Assembly: GCA_022818135.1 (NCBI GenBank)
Contig: JAFMSR010000009.1
Location: forward strand, 14,545,827 to 14,609,826
DNA length: 64,000 nucleotides
Reading direction: 5' to 3'
From: Saxidomus purpurata
Lineage: Eukaryota > Mollusca > Bivalvia > Venerida > Veneridae
The position numbers and the translations under genes were made by a program. The stretch's first letter is position 1. Every line of letters begins with the position of its first letter. The notes under the pieces were generated by a model, which saw only the letters and a program-made list of their open reading frames with translations, was not told the origin of the DNA and ran no database searches. Of this stretch, positions 22,701 through 31,679 are shown one piece after another.

Positions 22701-22796
22701 TTCGGTCATGCACTGATCCAGCACCGCACTATGAAGGGCTCAATTGTTCTGGAGAGTCTTCTGAAGTGGACACATGTTTCATGGGACAATGCCCTG
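9132..22796 (+). CDS. Secreted three-finger (Ly6-like)/ShK/thrombospondin type 1 protein, 3' end missing
   Basis: Exons 9132-9138, 10055-10102, 11463-11539, 12275-12334, 17843-17972, 18158-18277 and 22626-22796 join in one frame with GT-AG introns to give 204 residues, still open. Residues 1-18 form a hydrophobic signal peptide (VILVVALTVV core). Residues 21-103 show the CYRC start and the CC..DKCN finish of a three-finger/Ly6-uPAR domain. Residues 111-145 carry the six cysteines of a ShK domain (C111, C118, C128, C138, C142, C145). Residues 148-204 are a TSP1 repeat with the W152, W155, W158 ladder and the CDVTCG O-fucose motif. Intron phases are 1, 1, 0, 0, 1, 1, 1, so the ShK and TSP1 exons are symmetric shuffling modules. 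Likely extracellular; ligand unknown. More TSP1 exons or a membrane anchor may lie in or beyond the 500-N gap. No named orthologue is recognised. Confidence 0.87.
9562..9835 (+). repeat. tRNA-derived SINE in intron 1
   Basis: A box TAGCTCAGTGGGTAGG and B box GGTTTCGAATCCC spaced as in a tRNA, with a CAT anticodon-like triplet. Then comes TTTGGGCAAAGTCACTGATA and a tail TTCGTAATCGAACTAAAATT resembling the SINE at 1532. The acceptor stem does not pair properly, so it is a SINE head and not a tRNA gene. Confidence 0.8.
10055..10102 (+). CDS. Exon 2 (signal peptide)
   Basis: Acceptor TTTTGTTTTACAG, donor GTACAT. Encodes residues 3-18, almost entirely hydrophobic and ending in GRA, a plausible signal-peptidase site. 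Starts and ends in phase 1. Confidence 0.85.
10720..10767. repeat. (ACAG)n microsatellite
   Basis: Twelve uninterrupted ACAG units in intron 2 of the three-finger/ShK/TSP1 gene. Confidence 0.95.
11215..11412. repeat. 40-bp minisatellite, 5 copies
   Basis: GATATAGTCTATTTCAAATA units with their key step GTCTATTT at 11227, 11267, 11307, 11347 and 11387, exactly 40 bp apart. It lies about 50 bp upstream of exon 3, close to where the branch point would be. Confidence 0.9.
11463..11539 (+). CDS. Exon 3 (first half of three-finger domain)
   Basis: Acceptor TACTATTTCAG, donor GTAGGT. Encodes VSLQCYRC and three more spaced residues up to CPDGQ, supplying cysteines 23, 26, 34 and 40. The LQCYxC start is typical of Ly6/uPAR domains. 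Ends in phase 0. Confidence 0.88.
12275..12334 (+). CDS. Exon 4 (middle of three-finger domain)
   Basis: Acceptor ATCTTTTCAG, donor GTAATA. Twenty codons from VCHMEY to GCVDKE, adding cysteines 46 and 60. Phase 0 on both sides. A 37-bp minisatellite begins about 40 bp after its donor. Confidence 0.85.
12375..13250. repeat. 37-bp minisatellite, about 18 copies, interrupted
   Basis: Pyrimidine-rich units ACTCTTTGTTTCATCCCCTC..GTCGCGCCACATTTT repeat every 37 bp to about 13010, with a 140-bp unrelated insert and two or three more copies at 13160-13240. The repeat stays open in several + frames for 100-230 codons because the unit has no stops, but 37 is not a multiple of three and the peptides have no biological look. 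Lies in intron 4. Confidence 0.92.
13260..14220. repeat. Dispersed TTGTCCGGAGC-type repeats in intron 4
   Basis: Units such as TTACATTTTCTTGTCCGGAG, CTTGAAATACTGAAGGAAAT and AAGAACCATAACTCTACC recur two or three times. They are diverged members of the family that forms the clean 146-bp array at 58549 and appears in reverse near 33620 and 33820. Confidence 0.7.
14220..15435 (-). repeat. Tandem-core repeat element, reverse copy
   Basis: Opens with GAGCGTCCGTCCGTATGTCG and ACCACTTGGTCAATATTAAT, then about seven diverged units built from AAAACCACAAGGCCTAGAGC, TTAGATATTTGGCATGTAGC and GGTCAAAATTGACC. These are the reverse complement of the 166-bp units at 16700-17600. The matching terminus in reverse lies at 16361-16397, so the reversed element probably spans 14220-16397 with the AGCAACCA array lodged inside. 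Confidence 0.75.
15440..16350. repeat. Short array of TTAGCAACCAGTGACTTCC units
   Basis: More than 35 irregular copies of TTAGCAACCAGTGACTTCC, 20-28 bp apart. Most contain AGCAAC, which is one half of an RFX X-box. The units vary in length, so this is a rapidly slipping minisatellite. Lies in intron 4. Confidence 0.9.
16361..16397 (-). repeat. Dispersed repeat terminus, reverse
   Basis: CAGGTGAGCGATAAAGGGCT followed by ATCATGGCCATCTTGT, the reverse of the terminus at 16654. Together the two form a head-to-head pair about 255 bp apart. Confidence 0.65.
16652..17821 (+). mobile_element. Pearl/HINE-like element with five 166-bp core repeats
   Basis: The left end is AACAAGAGGGCCAAGATGGC then CCTATATCGCTCACC. 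The core is five units aligned on GGTCAATTTTGA at 16793, 16959, 17125, 17291 and 17458 (166-167 bp). Next come GTTGCCATAGCAAC, a GGAC microsatellite (17732-17750) and a right end with the stem-loop CTGGCAC-TTT-GTGCCAG at 17796-17812, then GTGAG and CTAA at 17818-17821 followed by T. Left end, tandem core, microsatellite and hairpin before CTRR-T is the layout of non-autonomous Helitron/Helentron-related elements, as in the pearl elements of oysters. No coding capacity. Its end lies 21 bp before exon 5. Confidence 0.7.
17843..17972 (+). CDS. Exon 5 (end of three-finger domain)
   Basis: Acceptor TCTTATTTGCAG, donor GTGAGT. Encodes HCGVDAKL through ECCSTDKCNRNLC. The CC-x3-4-CN finish is the signature of the three-finger fold. 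Two N-glycosylation sequons are visible (NAT at 74, NCS at 88). A repetitive element ends only 21 bp upstream of this exon. Confidence 0.88.
18158..18277 (+). CDS. Exon 6 (ShK domain)
   Basis: Acceptor CAATTCTTTTCAG, donor GTAAAA. A phase 1-1 exon holding one complete ShK module: cysteines at 111, 118, 128, 138, 142 and 145 with the terminal CRKFCGLC. The Lys-Tyr dyad of potassium-channel-blocking ShK toxins is not evident, so channel blocking should not be assumed; ShK domains are common in secreted enzymes and matrix proteins. Confidence 0.87.
18708..19930 (+). repeat. Tandem-core repeat element in intron 6
   Basis: Begins AACAAGAGGGCCAAGATGAC CCTATATCGCTCACC. The body repeats TTGACCTGGTGACC and AACATTCTGACCAATTT units, then a second type (ACTCTGGAAGAACT, ACATTCTCTGTAAA) about every 125-145 bp, and ends in GGACAGACGACGGACATTC. 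It is related in reverse to 2510-3995. Confidence 0.75.
19945..21030 (-). repeat. Tandem-core repeat element, reverse copy
   Basis: About six diverged 140-170-bp units made of ACCACATGGCCAAGAGCTTA, GATATTTGGTGTG and GGGTTTAAAATTGACC, the reverse of the 166-bp units at 16700. It abuts the + oriented element ending near 19930, forming a tail-to-tail pair. Confidence 0.7.
21277..21490. mobile_element. Mariner/pogo-type MITE remnant
   Basis: ACAGTAAACTCCGTATATAT CAACTCCGGATATAACG at 21279 and a second head ACAGTAAAGTAATCGTATAT at 21456. Internal words 'ACTTCGGATATAACAGG' and 'GGAACAATATTTTCTGGCCC' resemble the element at 41808-41998. No coding part. The ends match the short ACAGTA-type termini of Tc1/mariner superfamily elements. 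Confidence 0.55.
21491..22600. other. Intron 6, no feature
   Basis: AT-rich, no repeat array or exon recognised. Frames open for 60-84 codons have no splice context. Confidence 0.5.
22626..22796 (+). CDS. Exon 7 (thrombospondin type 1 repeat)
   Basis: Acceptor TTTTGCATTTAG, donor GTAAGC. A phase 1-1 exon coding one full TSP1 repeat: WSAWSEWSKC, CDVTCGNGTQ, a RIRSC strand and six cysteines ending in FMGQCP. WxxW sites suggest C-mannosylation and CxxTCG suggests O-fucosylation. The open phase-1 donor shows that the gene continues downstream. Confidence 0.92.
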
Positions 22797-23184
22797 GTAA
22801 GCTCATGCTGTTTTTTAACGTTTTGCGTATTTTGTGTCCGATAGTATTCAAAATATAGAAAATATTTGTTTCGAACATTTGTTTCAGCATATGAATATCG
22901 CAGTTAATTCTGCAGAAAAAAACACATACAATTTGTTATAGTGCCTACATACATGTACAGAAATTAGTTACTGTTTTACAATATTCATTAATATGCTTGA
23001 CAAAATGAAATGAATGATTAAAGTCGTAATAAAAATGCATTCTTGTAAAGAAATATGAAAGAATCAACTGGGTTTTGGCTGTAGCTGAAATTACATGTAG
23101 GCCAACCACCAGATTTAGCATATGAATTCCGCAATTTCTTTTCATAAACTTTAATTGCTGCCATTTAGAAATATTAACCTTTAT

Positions 23185-23990
23185 TAGCTCACCTGGCACA
23201 AGTGAGCTATTAGGATCGCTCACCGTCCGGCATCTTTCAAACGACATCTCCACTGAAACCACTAGGCCAATGATAATGAAACTTGGCAGGAATGTTCCTC
23301 GCATTAAGCCCTTTCATAGTTATTCAAATAATTCCATTCAATGCAGAACTTTGGTTGCCATGGCATGGAGAGGAAAAACTTATATAAATATTCTTCTCAA
23401 GAACAGGAAGACCTAGAGCTTAGATAGTTGGCATGTGGCATTACTTAGTGAACATCTACCAAGATTATTCAAATTATGACCCCTGAGTTTAAATTGTATA
23501 GGAAAAACTTTTAAAGTCTTCTTCTCTGAAAACTTGTCTAGTGGTCCTCTCTCAAGTTTGTTCAAATAATGCACTGGAGGTCAAAATTTAAAGAGAATGT
23601 GTATGACCACAAGATTTATGATGATGCTTAATCTGGTCAATTCTTTCTGAGTAATGGCCCTAAACTAGGTCACCCGGTCAAATCCTAGAAAACCATTGTG
23701 TATGCAATGGAGTCTGCATTTTTACCGGAAAATATTAGTCAAAGTTCTAATCTGGGTCATTTGAAATAGTATGTCACAAGGTCAAATCAAAGAATAACAT
23801 TGTTAACACTATAGAGGCCACATTGATTACCCAATTATCATGAAAATTAGTGAGAATGTTTGTCTCAATGATTCCAAGGTTAATTGCAAATCTGGGTCAA
23901 TTGGGCTCAAAAACTAGGTCACACAGTCAGATCAAAGGAAAACCTTGTTAACACTCTAGAAGCCACATTTAAAACCGCGGAAATAATTAC
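23185..23990 (-). repeat. Repeat element, reverse, with the hairpin terminus
   Basis: Starts TTAGCTCACCTGGCACAAGT GAGCTATTAGGATCGC, the reverse complement of the right end at 17790-17821, including the paired GCTCAC/GTGAGC stem and the CTAA-T boundary. Continues with CATCTCCACTGAAACCACTA and units shared with 14220-15435 and 2510-3995. It follows the TSP1 exon by 390 bp. Confidence 0.7.
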
Positions 23991-24195
23991 GTAAGACTGG
24001 AACTCTGTAATGAAGGTTGTTCACGTATTTAAAAATCGAACGGCATTTAAACACATTGTGCGTTAGAAAAGGGTTAACAATTTAGTAATTTTGATATTTG
24101 CGACCTTATATAAAGTTTTAATGGTCGCAAACAATTTTAACAGCTCCGGCGTACGCCGTCGCCGTTAAAAATATTTGCGACCATTAAAAACCGTA

Positions 24196-24420
24196 TACAG
24201 TAGACTCCCTAAATTCCGAACCCCTAAAAAACCGGATACCTAAAAAATCCGGCCGATTTTTCTCCGCCCTTTTTTTCTCCATTGTCACTAATGTTAATTG
24301 TCACTAATGTTAATATTCCCCCGAAAATCCGGTCCCTCAATTTTCCGAATTCCGGCCGATAGTTTTGGTCCAATTATGATATTGTGTATTAAAATGACTC
24401 TCAATAATCCGGTCGCGGTC
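24196..24420 (+). mobile_element. Pogo/Tigger-like element 5' fragment
   Basis: ACAGTAGACTCCCTAAATTC CGAACCCCTAAAAAACCGG with repeated CCGG-rich words (AATCCGGCCGATTTT, AATCCGGTCGCGG) is typical of pogo-type DNA transposon termini. A small direct duplication TTGTCACTAATGTTAAT lies at 24281-24314. No right terminus or transposase found, so it is a fragment. Confidence 0.5.
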
Positions 24421-24939
24421 TGATGTGCCGAAGGCGTGAAAACGATTTGTGGCGATTATCTTGTGGCGATTTGTGAGCCGCCAGCTAGCTAAATAATGGT
24501 TACCGTATGACTACCTGCCTGGTGCCTGGCATTGAAGGATAGGATTCGGGAGGTACATGTGCAAAAAGAAGGTGTCTCATAAGTCAGAAATGGCTGGCCC
24601 TTTAAATAGGGGTGACACTATAATAAACAAACACTTTACATTTACCTTTTTATTATTAGGCCATTTCCAACTGAGATTGATATTTTAATGGTTTTGCTTT
24701 TCTTTACTCGTGGTAATTGTTTGTTAGTTAGTGCAATGATATTCCTAGAAAAAAACATTGGCGTTAGGTATTTCATTGCTCTCTAAGCCTATGTAGGTTA
24801 CCTGTCCATACAGACACATTAAATGTTGTTTTTTTAAACAAAGAAAAGTTTACATCATCTGTTTCTTTAACTATAAATAGCTGCTCCAAGTCCCAGATGT
24901 CCTCCAAGTTCAAAGCCATAGGATCATCACTGTGTTATT

Positions 24940-25291
24940 AGAAATCGGGCAGGCGGGCGTCAAACATTTGGTTTCCGCTCAATAACTTAAGTTAAGATTG
25001 ACCAATTGTAATGAAACTTGGAACGTAAGTAGTTTACGAAAATAGAAAGCTTGAAATTGCATTTAAGATCACTAGGATTAAGGTCAAGGTCACTGTTACT
25101 AAAAAAAGAAAAATAGTTTCCGCTCTCAATAACTCGGATTAGGAGTGACCAATTACAATAAAGCTTGGTGTGTAGGTAGCTTGCGTGGAGTGAAAGCGCT
25201 TAGGATCGCATTAAGGGTCACTGGGGTCAAGGTCAAGGTACTGTTATTAGAAATAGAAAAAATGGTTACCGTTCAATAACTCGATTTAGGA
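24940..25291. repeat. 147-bp tandem repeat running into the assembly gap
   Basis: GTTTCCGCTCAATAACT units start at 24971, 25118 and about 25262, each followed by a GACCAATT.. AAACTTGG.. AAGGTCAAGGTCACTG block. The third copy is cut by the run of N, so the gap probably lies inside a collapsed array. Confidence 0.85.
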
Positions 25292-25791
25292 NNNNNNNNN
25301 NNNNNNNNNNNNNNNNNNNNNNNNNNNNNNNNNNNNNNNNNNNNNNNNNNNNNNNNNNNNNNNNNNNNNNNNNNNNNNNNNNNNNNNNNNNNNNNNNNNN
25401 NNNNNNNNNNNNNNNNNNNNNNNNNNNNNNNNNNNNNNNNNNNNNNNNNNNNNNNNNNNNNNNNNNNNNNNNNNNNNNNNNNNNNNNNNNNNNNNNNNNN
25501 NNNNNNNNNNNNNNNNNNNNNNNNNNNNNNNNNNNNNNNNNNNNNNNNNNNNNNNNNNNNNNNNNNNNNNNNNNNNNNNNNNNNNNNNNNNNNNNNNNNN
25601 NNNNNNNNNNNNNNNNNNNNNNNNNNNNNNNNNNNNNNNNNNNNNNNNNNNNNNNNNNNNNNNNNNNNNNNNNNNNNNNNNNNNNNNNNNNNNNNNNNNN
25701 NNNNNNNNNNNNNNNNNNNNNNNNNNNNNNNNNNNNNNNNNNNNNNNNNNNNNNNNNNNNNNNNNNNNNNNNNNNNNNNNNNNNNNNNNNN
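25292..25791. other. Assembly gap, exactly 500 N
   Basis: Exactly 500 N, a common placeholder length, so the true size is unknown. It lies downstream of the last seen TSP1 exon and may hide further exons of that gene. Confidence 0.99.
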
Positions 25792-26400
25792 TTTAACTTT
25801 TTATTGTTACATGCACTTGTCGTTGCTTTTGTAAATTTTAAAATGACGAGTGGACATATGTAAAGTCATCAATCATGAACTAAATGACCTTGATTATCGT
25901 ATTTTCTCGAGTTTATTTCTGTTAAACTGTCATAATTATGATACTAATAACATACTAAATAGCAATCATTCCGTATTCAAGTTTTAAAGGAATGTGAAAA
26001 TACCATTATAGAATAGCATCAAAGATATACATATTTCAATTTGTGATAATGTGAAAGTGTTAGCAATATACACCGTGACTATTGATTTGCTAAAATATCT
26101 CCGGGAATCTACTGTACTGTAGATAATCAAGGTCATAGCAATCAGGTTATCTCCTGAAGTCATTAATTTTCAACAGCTTTGCGCAAAAAGTTCTAAAGGT
26201 TTTCTTGTTTTCTGAATTTTATTGTGATAACATACGCTTCAAGTTTATTTTTAAGTTCTGCAACGGACATATTAGACAATATTCGTCCTGAATCAGTGCA
26301 AAAATATTATTGAACATATACTTAATTAATATCAATTTACTATTCTTTAAAGAAAAAACAGATGTTAAGCTAATTATCACCAATAGCTGTCAGTAGGACA
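25792..26400. other. No feature
   Basis: AT-rich sequence after the gap. No exon, repeat array or SINE recognised. Confidence 0.5.
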
Positions 26401-26404
26401 GCGC

Positions 26405-27295
26405 GCTCGACTTTTTTAGTGCTTGCCAATAAAACAAAACTTTGACAGTTAAGGGCACACAAGACTTTAACTAGGAATTTCTAAGTACAAATGAAGAAAC
26501 ATTTTCACAGAGTTATCTTCTCTTGCTTACAGATAGGTCTCATGATGGTACATAAGTATTCCAACTTTCAAAGTAATATCTCAAATGGTTAAGTCAACAA
26601 GTGGACAAGAATGAAAATTTTAACTGAGTTTCTAAGTAAAAAAGGGCCATAATTCATATAAAATCCTTGACAGAATTACCTTCTCCTGCCCATGTTTTGG
26701 AATCATGATGGTAAACAAGTATTCCAACTTTCAAAGTAATATCTCGAACAGTTTAGTCAAAAAGTGGACTGGTACGAAAACCTTAACCAAGATTCTAAGT
26801 CGATAAAGGGCCTTAATTTTTAAAACAAATCCCTCACAGAGTTACCTTCTCTTGCCTACAGATGGGGGTAATGATGTAAACAAGCATTCAAAGTTTCAAA
26901 GCAATATCTCAAAGGGTTAAGGCAATAAGTGGATTTTACCCATATTCAATGTATTTTCTAAGTAAAAAAGGGGCATAATTCTGTCTTGACAGAGTTATGT
27001 ACTCTTGTCTGTTGATGTAGGTCATGATGGTAAACAAGTATGGTTAGTTTCAAAGCAATACCTCCAATGGTTTTGAAATAAAGTGAGGTGGTACGAAAAA
27101 CTTAACCAAGCTCAATACACTTTCTAAGTCAAAAAAGGGCCATAATTCTGTCAAAAACCTTGACAGAGTTATGTACTCTTGTCTGTTGATGTAGGTCATG
27201 ATGGTAAACAAGTATGGTAAGTTTCAAAGCCATACCTCTAATACTTTTGAAATAAAGTGGGGTGGTACGAAAAACTTAACCAAGGTGTGACACCA

Positions 27296-27332
<37 letters not shown>

Positions 27333-27370
27333 GGCGAGTAGGATCTTTTCATAGAAAAGTCGAGCTAAAA
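26405..27370. mobile_element. Tandem-core element bounded by GCTCGACTTTT inverted ends
   Basis: Left edge GCTCGACTTTTTTA (26405), right edge AAAAGTCGAGCTAAAA (27355), an inverted pair. The core holds four units aligned on AAAGGGCCATAATTC near 26643, 26805, 26968 and 27135, about 163 bp apart. A GACGCC hexanucleotide microsatellite (27295-27332) lies just before the right edge. The same plan occurs at 61096-61929 with different core sequence. No coding content. Confidence 0.75.
27295..27332. repeat. (GACGCC)n microsatellite
   Basis: Six GC-rich hexanucleotide units in an AT-rich setting, part of the element at 26405-27370. Confidence 0.95.
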
Positions 27371-28245
27371 ATCAGCAGTGCATTTATCTGTTATCTGCAA
27401 AATATTATGCCCTGTTGATATAAAATTGTAATAAATCTAACCATGCTCTCGCACTAGCCGGTCAGTTATATTGCCCAACTAGTAATACAATCATTTCGGT
27501 TGTAAAGAGATAAAAGATTCTTATCACAGTTGCATACTGAGACGGGGCACATCTGGTGCTAATTATTTAAAAAAGACTTTTACAATTAACTAGATCCAGG
27601 AAATTAGATCACAAATAACGCATTGGGTTTAAGTTCATTGTTTATACAATAACTATACATAAAGTAAAAAGTGTTCGTCCTTGATTCAGTTTAAATATTT
27701 CAAATGAGTTACACTTTTAAGTCATGAAACTCATTTTCCTTTTTTGTAATTATCTTTTCAACCGTGTAAGTTTCTGGTAAAACTTAAGTAATAACACTGT
27801 CTTCTTTTTCGGTAATGTATCGACAAGAAGTTACCTGCACTTAGCCTTTTTGTATTCAACTCTCTTTTTACATGTTTTGTTTCTAAAAAAGTTTCTTTCA
27901 TTTGAAATTAAACATCGACACAACTACGGAAGCCTATAATGGTCGACAATATCAACTAGACATGTGTGTGGTAACATGTTGACTTTGCTTGATAATATTT
28001 TGCAATTGTGCGTTATGTCATGATAAAATAAAACAATTGATTAAAAACAGAGCTGTTTGTTTTCGTAACACGTTAGACGTCAAAAAGCAATCACAATATA
28101 ATATCTTGCTAAAACTATTACTAAACAAACTTTTTCCCGAATACGACACATATTATTTGGCAAATCAAGTTCTTATCTGACGTATTTTTCTCTCGCAAAG
28201 CTGAAACCGAAAACAATCATTTACTCTAAGCCCTCGGCTATAGTT
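27371..28245. other. No feature
   Basis: AT-rich. One + frame is open over 27989-28180 (63 codons) but shows no domain or splice support. Confidence 0.5.
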
Positions 28246-28248
28246 AAT

Positions 28249-29095
28249 TACAAGACGGCCAAGATGGTCCTATATCGCTATCCTGTCCCAAAGACAAAAA
28301 GTAGGTCTAAAGTCATGATCAATGCCAACCGCTGACAATTTTTAAAATCTCTTTGCGAAACGGTAAACACATTCCAAACGTAGGTTTAAAATCAATGTAC
28401 AAAGTGACCTAACTTTTGACCAGATGTTACGCAGTTTCGGTCTTGACTAAAGTTCACCAAGACAAACTTTCTTTCAATATGACTGATGCCGGTGTGTCAA
28501 ATGTGGCATCTAGAGTTCGTAGGTGTTATTTTACCTGGTGTCCTACTTTTTGACCCCACAAATCCCAGTTTAAAACTAAACATAGAGTTCATCAAAACAA
28601 ACATTCTGATTAATTTTAAAGATGATTTTATTCAAAATGTAAATTCTAGAATGTTGATGTTCTATGAGTTCACCTTGTGATCTAGATTTTATGATTTGAC
28701 CAAATTTCAAACTTTATCAAGACATCCAGGGTGATTGGGTGCAAATTTGGCTTCTGGAGTTATTACGAGGTTTTTCTATTTTTTTACCTTGTGTCCTAGG
28801 TTTTGATCACACGTAATATAGTTTCTTTCTTGTCCTACATTTTATCAAGACAAACATTCTAACCAATTTTACGGTTTGGTTGGGTACAAATGTGGTTTCT
28901 ACAATATTTGGAATATTTTTTATTATTTGACATGGTCTATGATTCGACCCCGAGTGACCTGGTTGTAACTTTTGGTCGAGAGATCAGCAAGAAAAATATT
29001 CTGACCAATTTTCATGACGATTGTTCTTTTAGAATGTTCAGACGGTAAGTGTGGACAGACAGACAGACAGGCAAGCAGGCTAGGGTGAGCTCAAA
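28249..29095 (+). repeat. Tandem-core repeat element
   Basis: Left end ACAAGACGGCCAAGATGGTC CTATATCGCT, a diverged copy of the dispersed terminus. The body has AACTTTCTTTC/AACATTCTGACCAATTTT units as at 18708. It ends at GACAGACAGACAGACAGGCA and GGGTGAGCTCA. Confidence 0.7.
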
Positions 29096-29179
29096 AGAGA
29101 ACATTTACACCAGCTATCTACTCTAGTTTCACCGATGTCGGAGCTAAATATTAACTCATCTTCAGTAATTACAGTTTAC

Positions 29180-29362
29180 ACTAATTTATTTTAGCTCGAT
29201 TGTGAAGAAAGCTTTGAGCTTATCGAGTCACTCTCGAGTCCGCTTCCTGGAAAAACCAGTACTGTTGTCATATGATTAGGTACGGTCGTGACCCTGGTGG
29301 GGCTCGAACCCGCAACCTCCGGGATGAGCGGCAGACACCTTAACCTCAACACCACCGCTCAG
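29180..29362 (-). repeat. tRNA-derived SINE
   Basis: On the - strand the head reads GAGCGGTGGTGTTGAGGTTA with a B box GCGGGTTCGAGCCCC. The 3' part contains GAGTGACTCGATAAGCTCAA and ends CACAATCGAGCTAAAA. A fragment of the same 3' end in + orientation lies at 36608-36665. This is a different family from the SINEs at 1532 and 9562. Confidence 0.75.
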
Positions 29363-30930
29363 TAATTAATTATCTTATACAAGCAAGATAACTCTTTCAT
29401 GTCATGGCAATAACTTTACAGTTCAAAATGATTTTACTTGATGATTCTTAAGGAACGAATGCTACAATTATCATTCAATATTTTTATTACTATCTTGCAT
29501 TTTCCCGTAAGATTTCAAACATGATGCGATATTTTCGCATCAAATCTACATAAATATCTAGCAACTGGCGACCATTATACGCTTCCGTAATTAAGATTTC
29601 ATCTCATTCTGTGAAAAATTAAATTTTCATAATGTATATAGGATGTACTCTTCAAAAATATCAAGAAAAAAGAATAAGACTTTATTTTTCCGTACAAAAT
29701 CATGAGTTAAAACTGGTGTTCCGTTTAATTTGACCAAAGATCTATATAGGAAAACTAGTCACAGTTTTCAAAAAGAAATTGAAGCAAGAAGATAATAAGC
29801 TAAATTGTTATAAAATATAACGTTGTAAAGACATTTAAATAAATTTTAATGTCATATCAAGGAAAATATTGAAGTGTAAAAGGGAAAGGTTTATTTAATG
29901 GATTTATAAATTATTTTCCTATATAATTCAATGTAATTTTATCGTCTGTGGCTAATCGACTGAACTGACTGGTGGCTTATCAGATTCTGTGCCGCGGGGG
30001 TTAAGATACAAGGCCTATGATGAGAACTGTTCGGTATGTCTTCTCAAAGACACGGAGCTTGCCACTTTTCGCTGCTGATGCGGTTACCGGACTAAGGCGG
30101 GCGGGCAACGCGAGGGTGATTCGCGAACGATTCAAAAGCTACCAAAAACAGTTTGTGAATATCCTTTATTCATATAAAGATTAGAATAATTTATTTGCGA
30201 ACATAAGTATGTTCCTTATTGATACTGTACTTTTCAGAAATTTAAGGAAAGTTATTTAAGAGTCATTGGCAAGCATTGGAATGTTTTAACTGTGTCTTGG
30301 TGTATAAAATCACAAACTACTTTCTGTGTATATGAATTCTCAACTTATTTACCATACAAGAAAATACGTGTAACTTTGTTATGATATACAAGAAAATTAT
30401 TTTTTCCGCCAAAACAGGTTTGGCCTTCCATAGAAGCGACAGTTACCGTATGGAATAGGTTTTGTCTGTATAAATTTAAAGGCTATGTCGACATCTTCGG
30501 TATATTGAAATAATGACACTTTTAAACAACATTGAAAATGACCATTGACACGAATTTATCAAGTTTTCGCTGAAAGGCCCCTGTGGGGTGTGTTTTGACT
30601 GCGTGCAAATATTGTTTCATAGACATAAAGTAGAAAAGAAGACACGTCGTGTTCAAACACAGATTTATTGACAGCTTGAAAGAACGCTTACAATCGAACT
30701 CTCATAAGCAACGAAAATTCTACGTTCAGTCTGTTTGCTCAAAATCCCTGTAGCGATTACTTCCCCTTACAGTATACAGTATTCACTGCCGGTATGACTC
30801 TACTAAATGTTTTCTCATATACTTACTACATAAATTAAAAGTGCAATGTTTATAGAAGAGCTGATACAAAATAGAGACATGTTAAATGTTGATAAGCCGC
30901 AAATTTGTGTTTTTAAACACATTGAGAAAT
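29363..30930. other. Mostly featureless, possible old SINE at about 29960-30175
   Basis: The only structured stretch is 29960-30175, which is GC-richer and contains CTTCTCAAAGACACGGAGCT and GATTCGCGAACGATTCAAAA, faintly like the SINE 3' blocks. Too diverged to classify. The rest is AT-rich without exons. Confidence 0.35.
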
Positions 30931-30937
30931 GAACATC

Positions 30938-31114
30938 TAGAACAACGTGACTATTAGGTTTGTAAATATTACGTCACAACTATCACCAGGAAACACTTTG
31001 AAAGTGCACTTGCCGTGTCCTTCAGTAGTCAGGCATAACATTGTAAGGATGAGCTGTGTGAGCTCAATGGTTATAGTCAGTAATGGTTGAAATGTTATGG
31101 TACATAAACTGTTA
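30938..31114 (-). CDS. Possible terminal exon, unknown product
   Basis: Read on the - strand after an AACAG acceptor, the frame runs 58 codons to a stop (LCTITFQPLLTITIEL...). It contains a hydrophobic stretch, then TTEGHGKCTFKVFPGDSC. Its phase fits the donor of the exon-like segment at 32837-32957 (AG plus T gives Ser). The acceptor lacks a good pyrimidine tract, so this is weak. Confidence 0.22.
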
Positions 31115-31670
31115 CACACATACTCCTGTACATAAATGGACTAACCAGTGCCTCCATGTTACACACAAATTATTAAAATACATGATAATGTGCACTATCT
31201 CCCCATTGCCCTTCATCAACACGTGAAGTTTCATGAACCTATCATAGGTCTTGGGAATACTTGTGCAAATCGCTTGCCATATGCCTGTATGTTAGAAGTA
31301 TAAATATTATTTTAAATCTCGGCCTAGCTTCACCCTCTTAACGTCTCACTGCATAAAGGAATTATTACTATGGAATCTAACTACCCATCTCTTTCATATA
31401 AAAATCGCGCCGGTCATCTTTTTTAAAGGACAGTTCTTCTTATAGACATTTTTGAAAGTATGAATTTGATACACTAAAACGAAACAAGATTTTGTTGCCA
31501 GCAGTAAATGCCTTTATTTACACTGACTCTGTCGCACAGTTTCTGTTTGTGAACAAGCAAGATAATATTTTTAAATGTATCCATTTTTCATTATAATTCA
31601 CAGTTTTTTACATGAACCACTTGTATAAGTATACAACAATATTATGACATCAAAACTAGGAGAAAAACAA
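31115..31670. other. No feature
   Basis: AT-rich, nothing recognised. Confidence 0.5.
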
Positions 31671-31679
31671 TGACATTTA

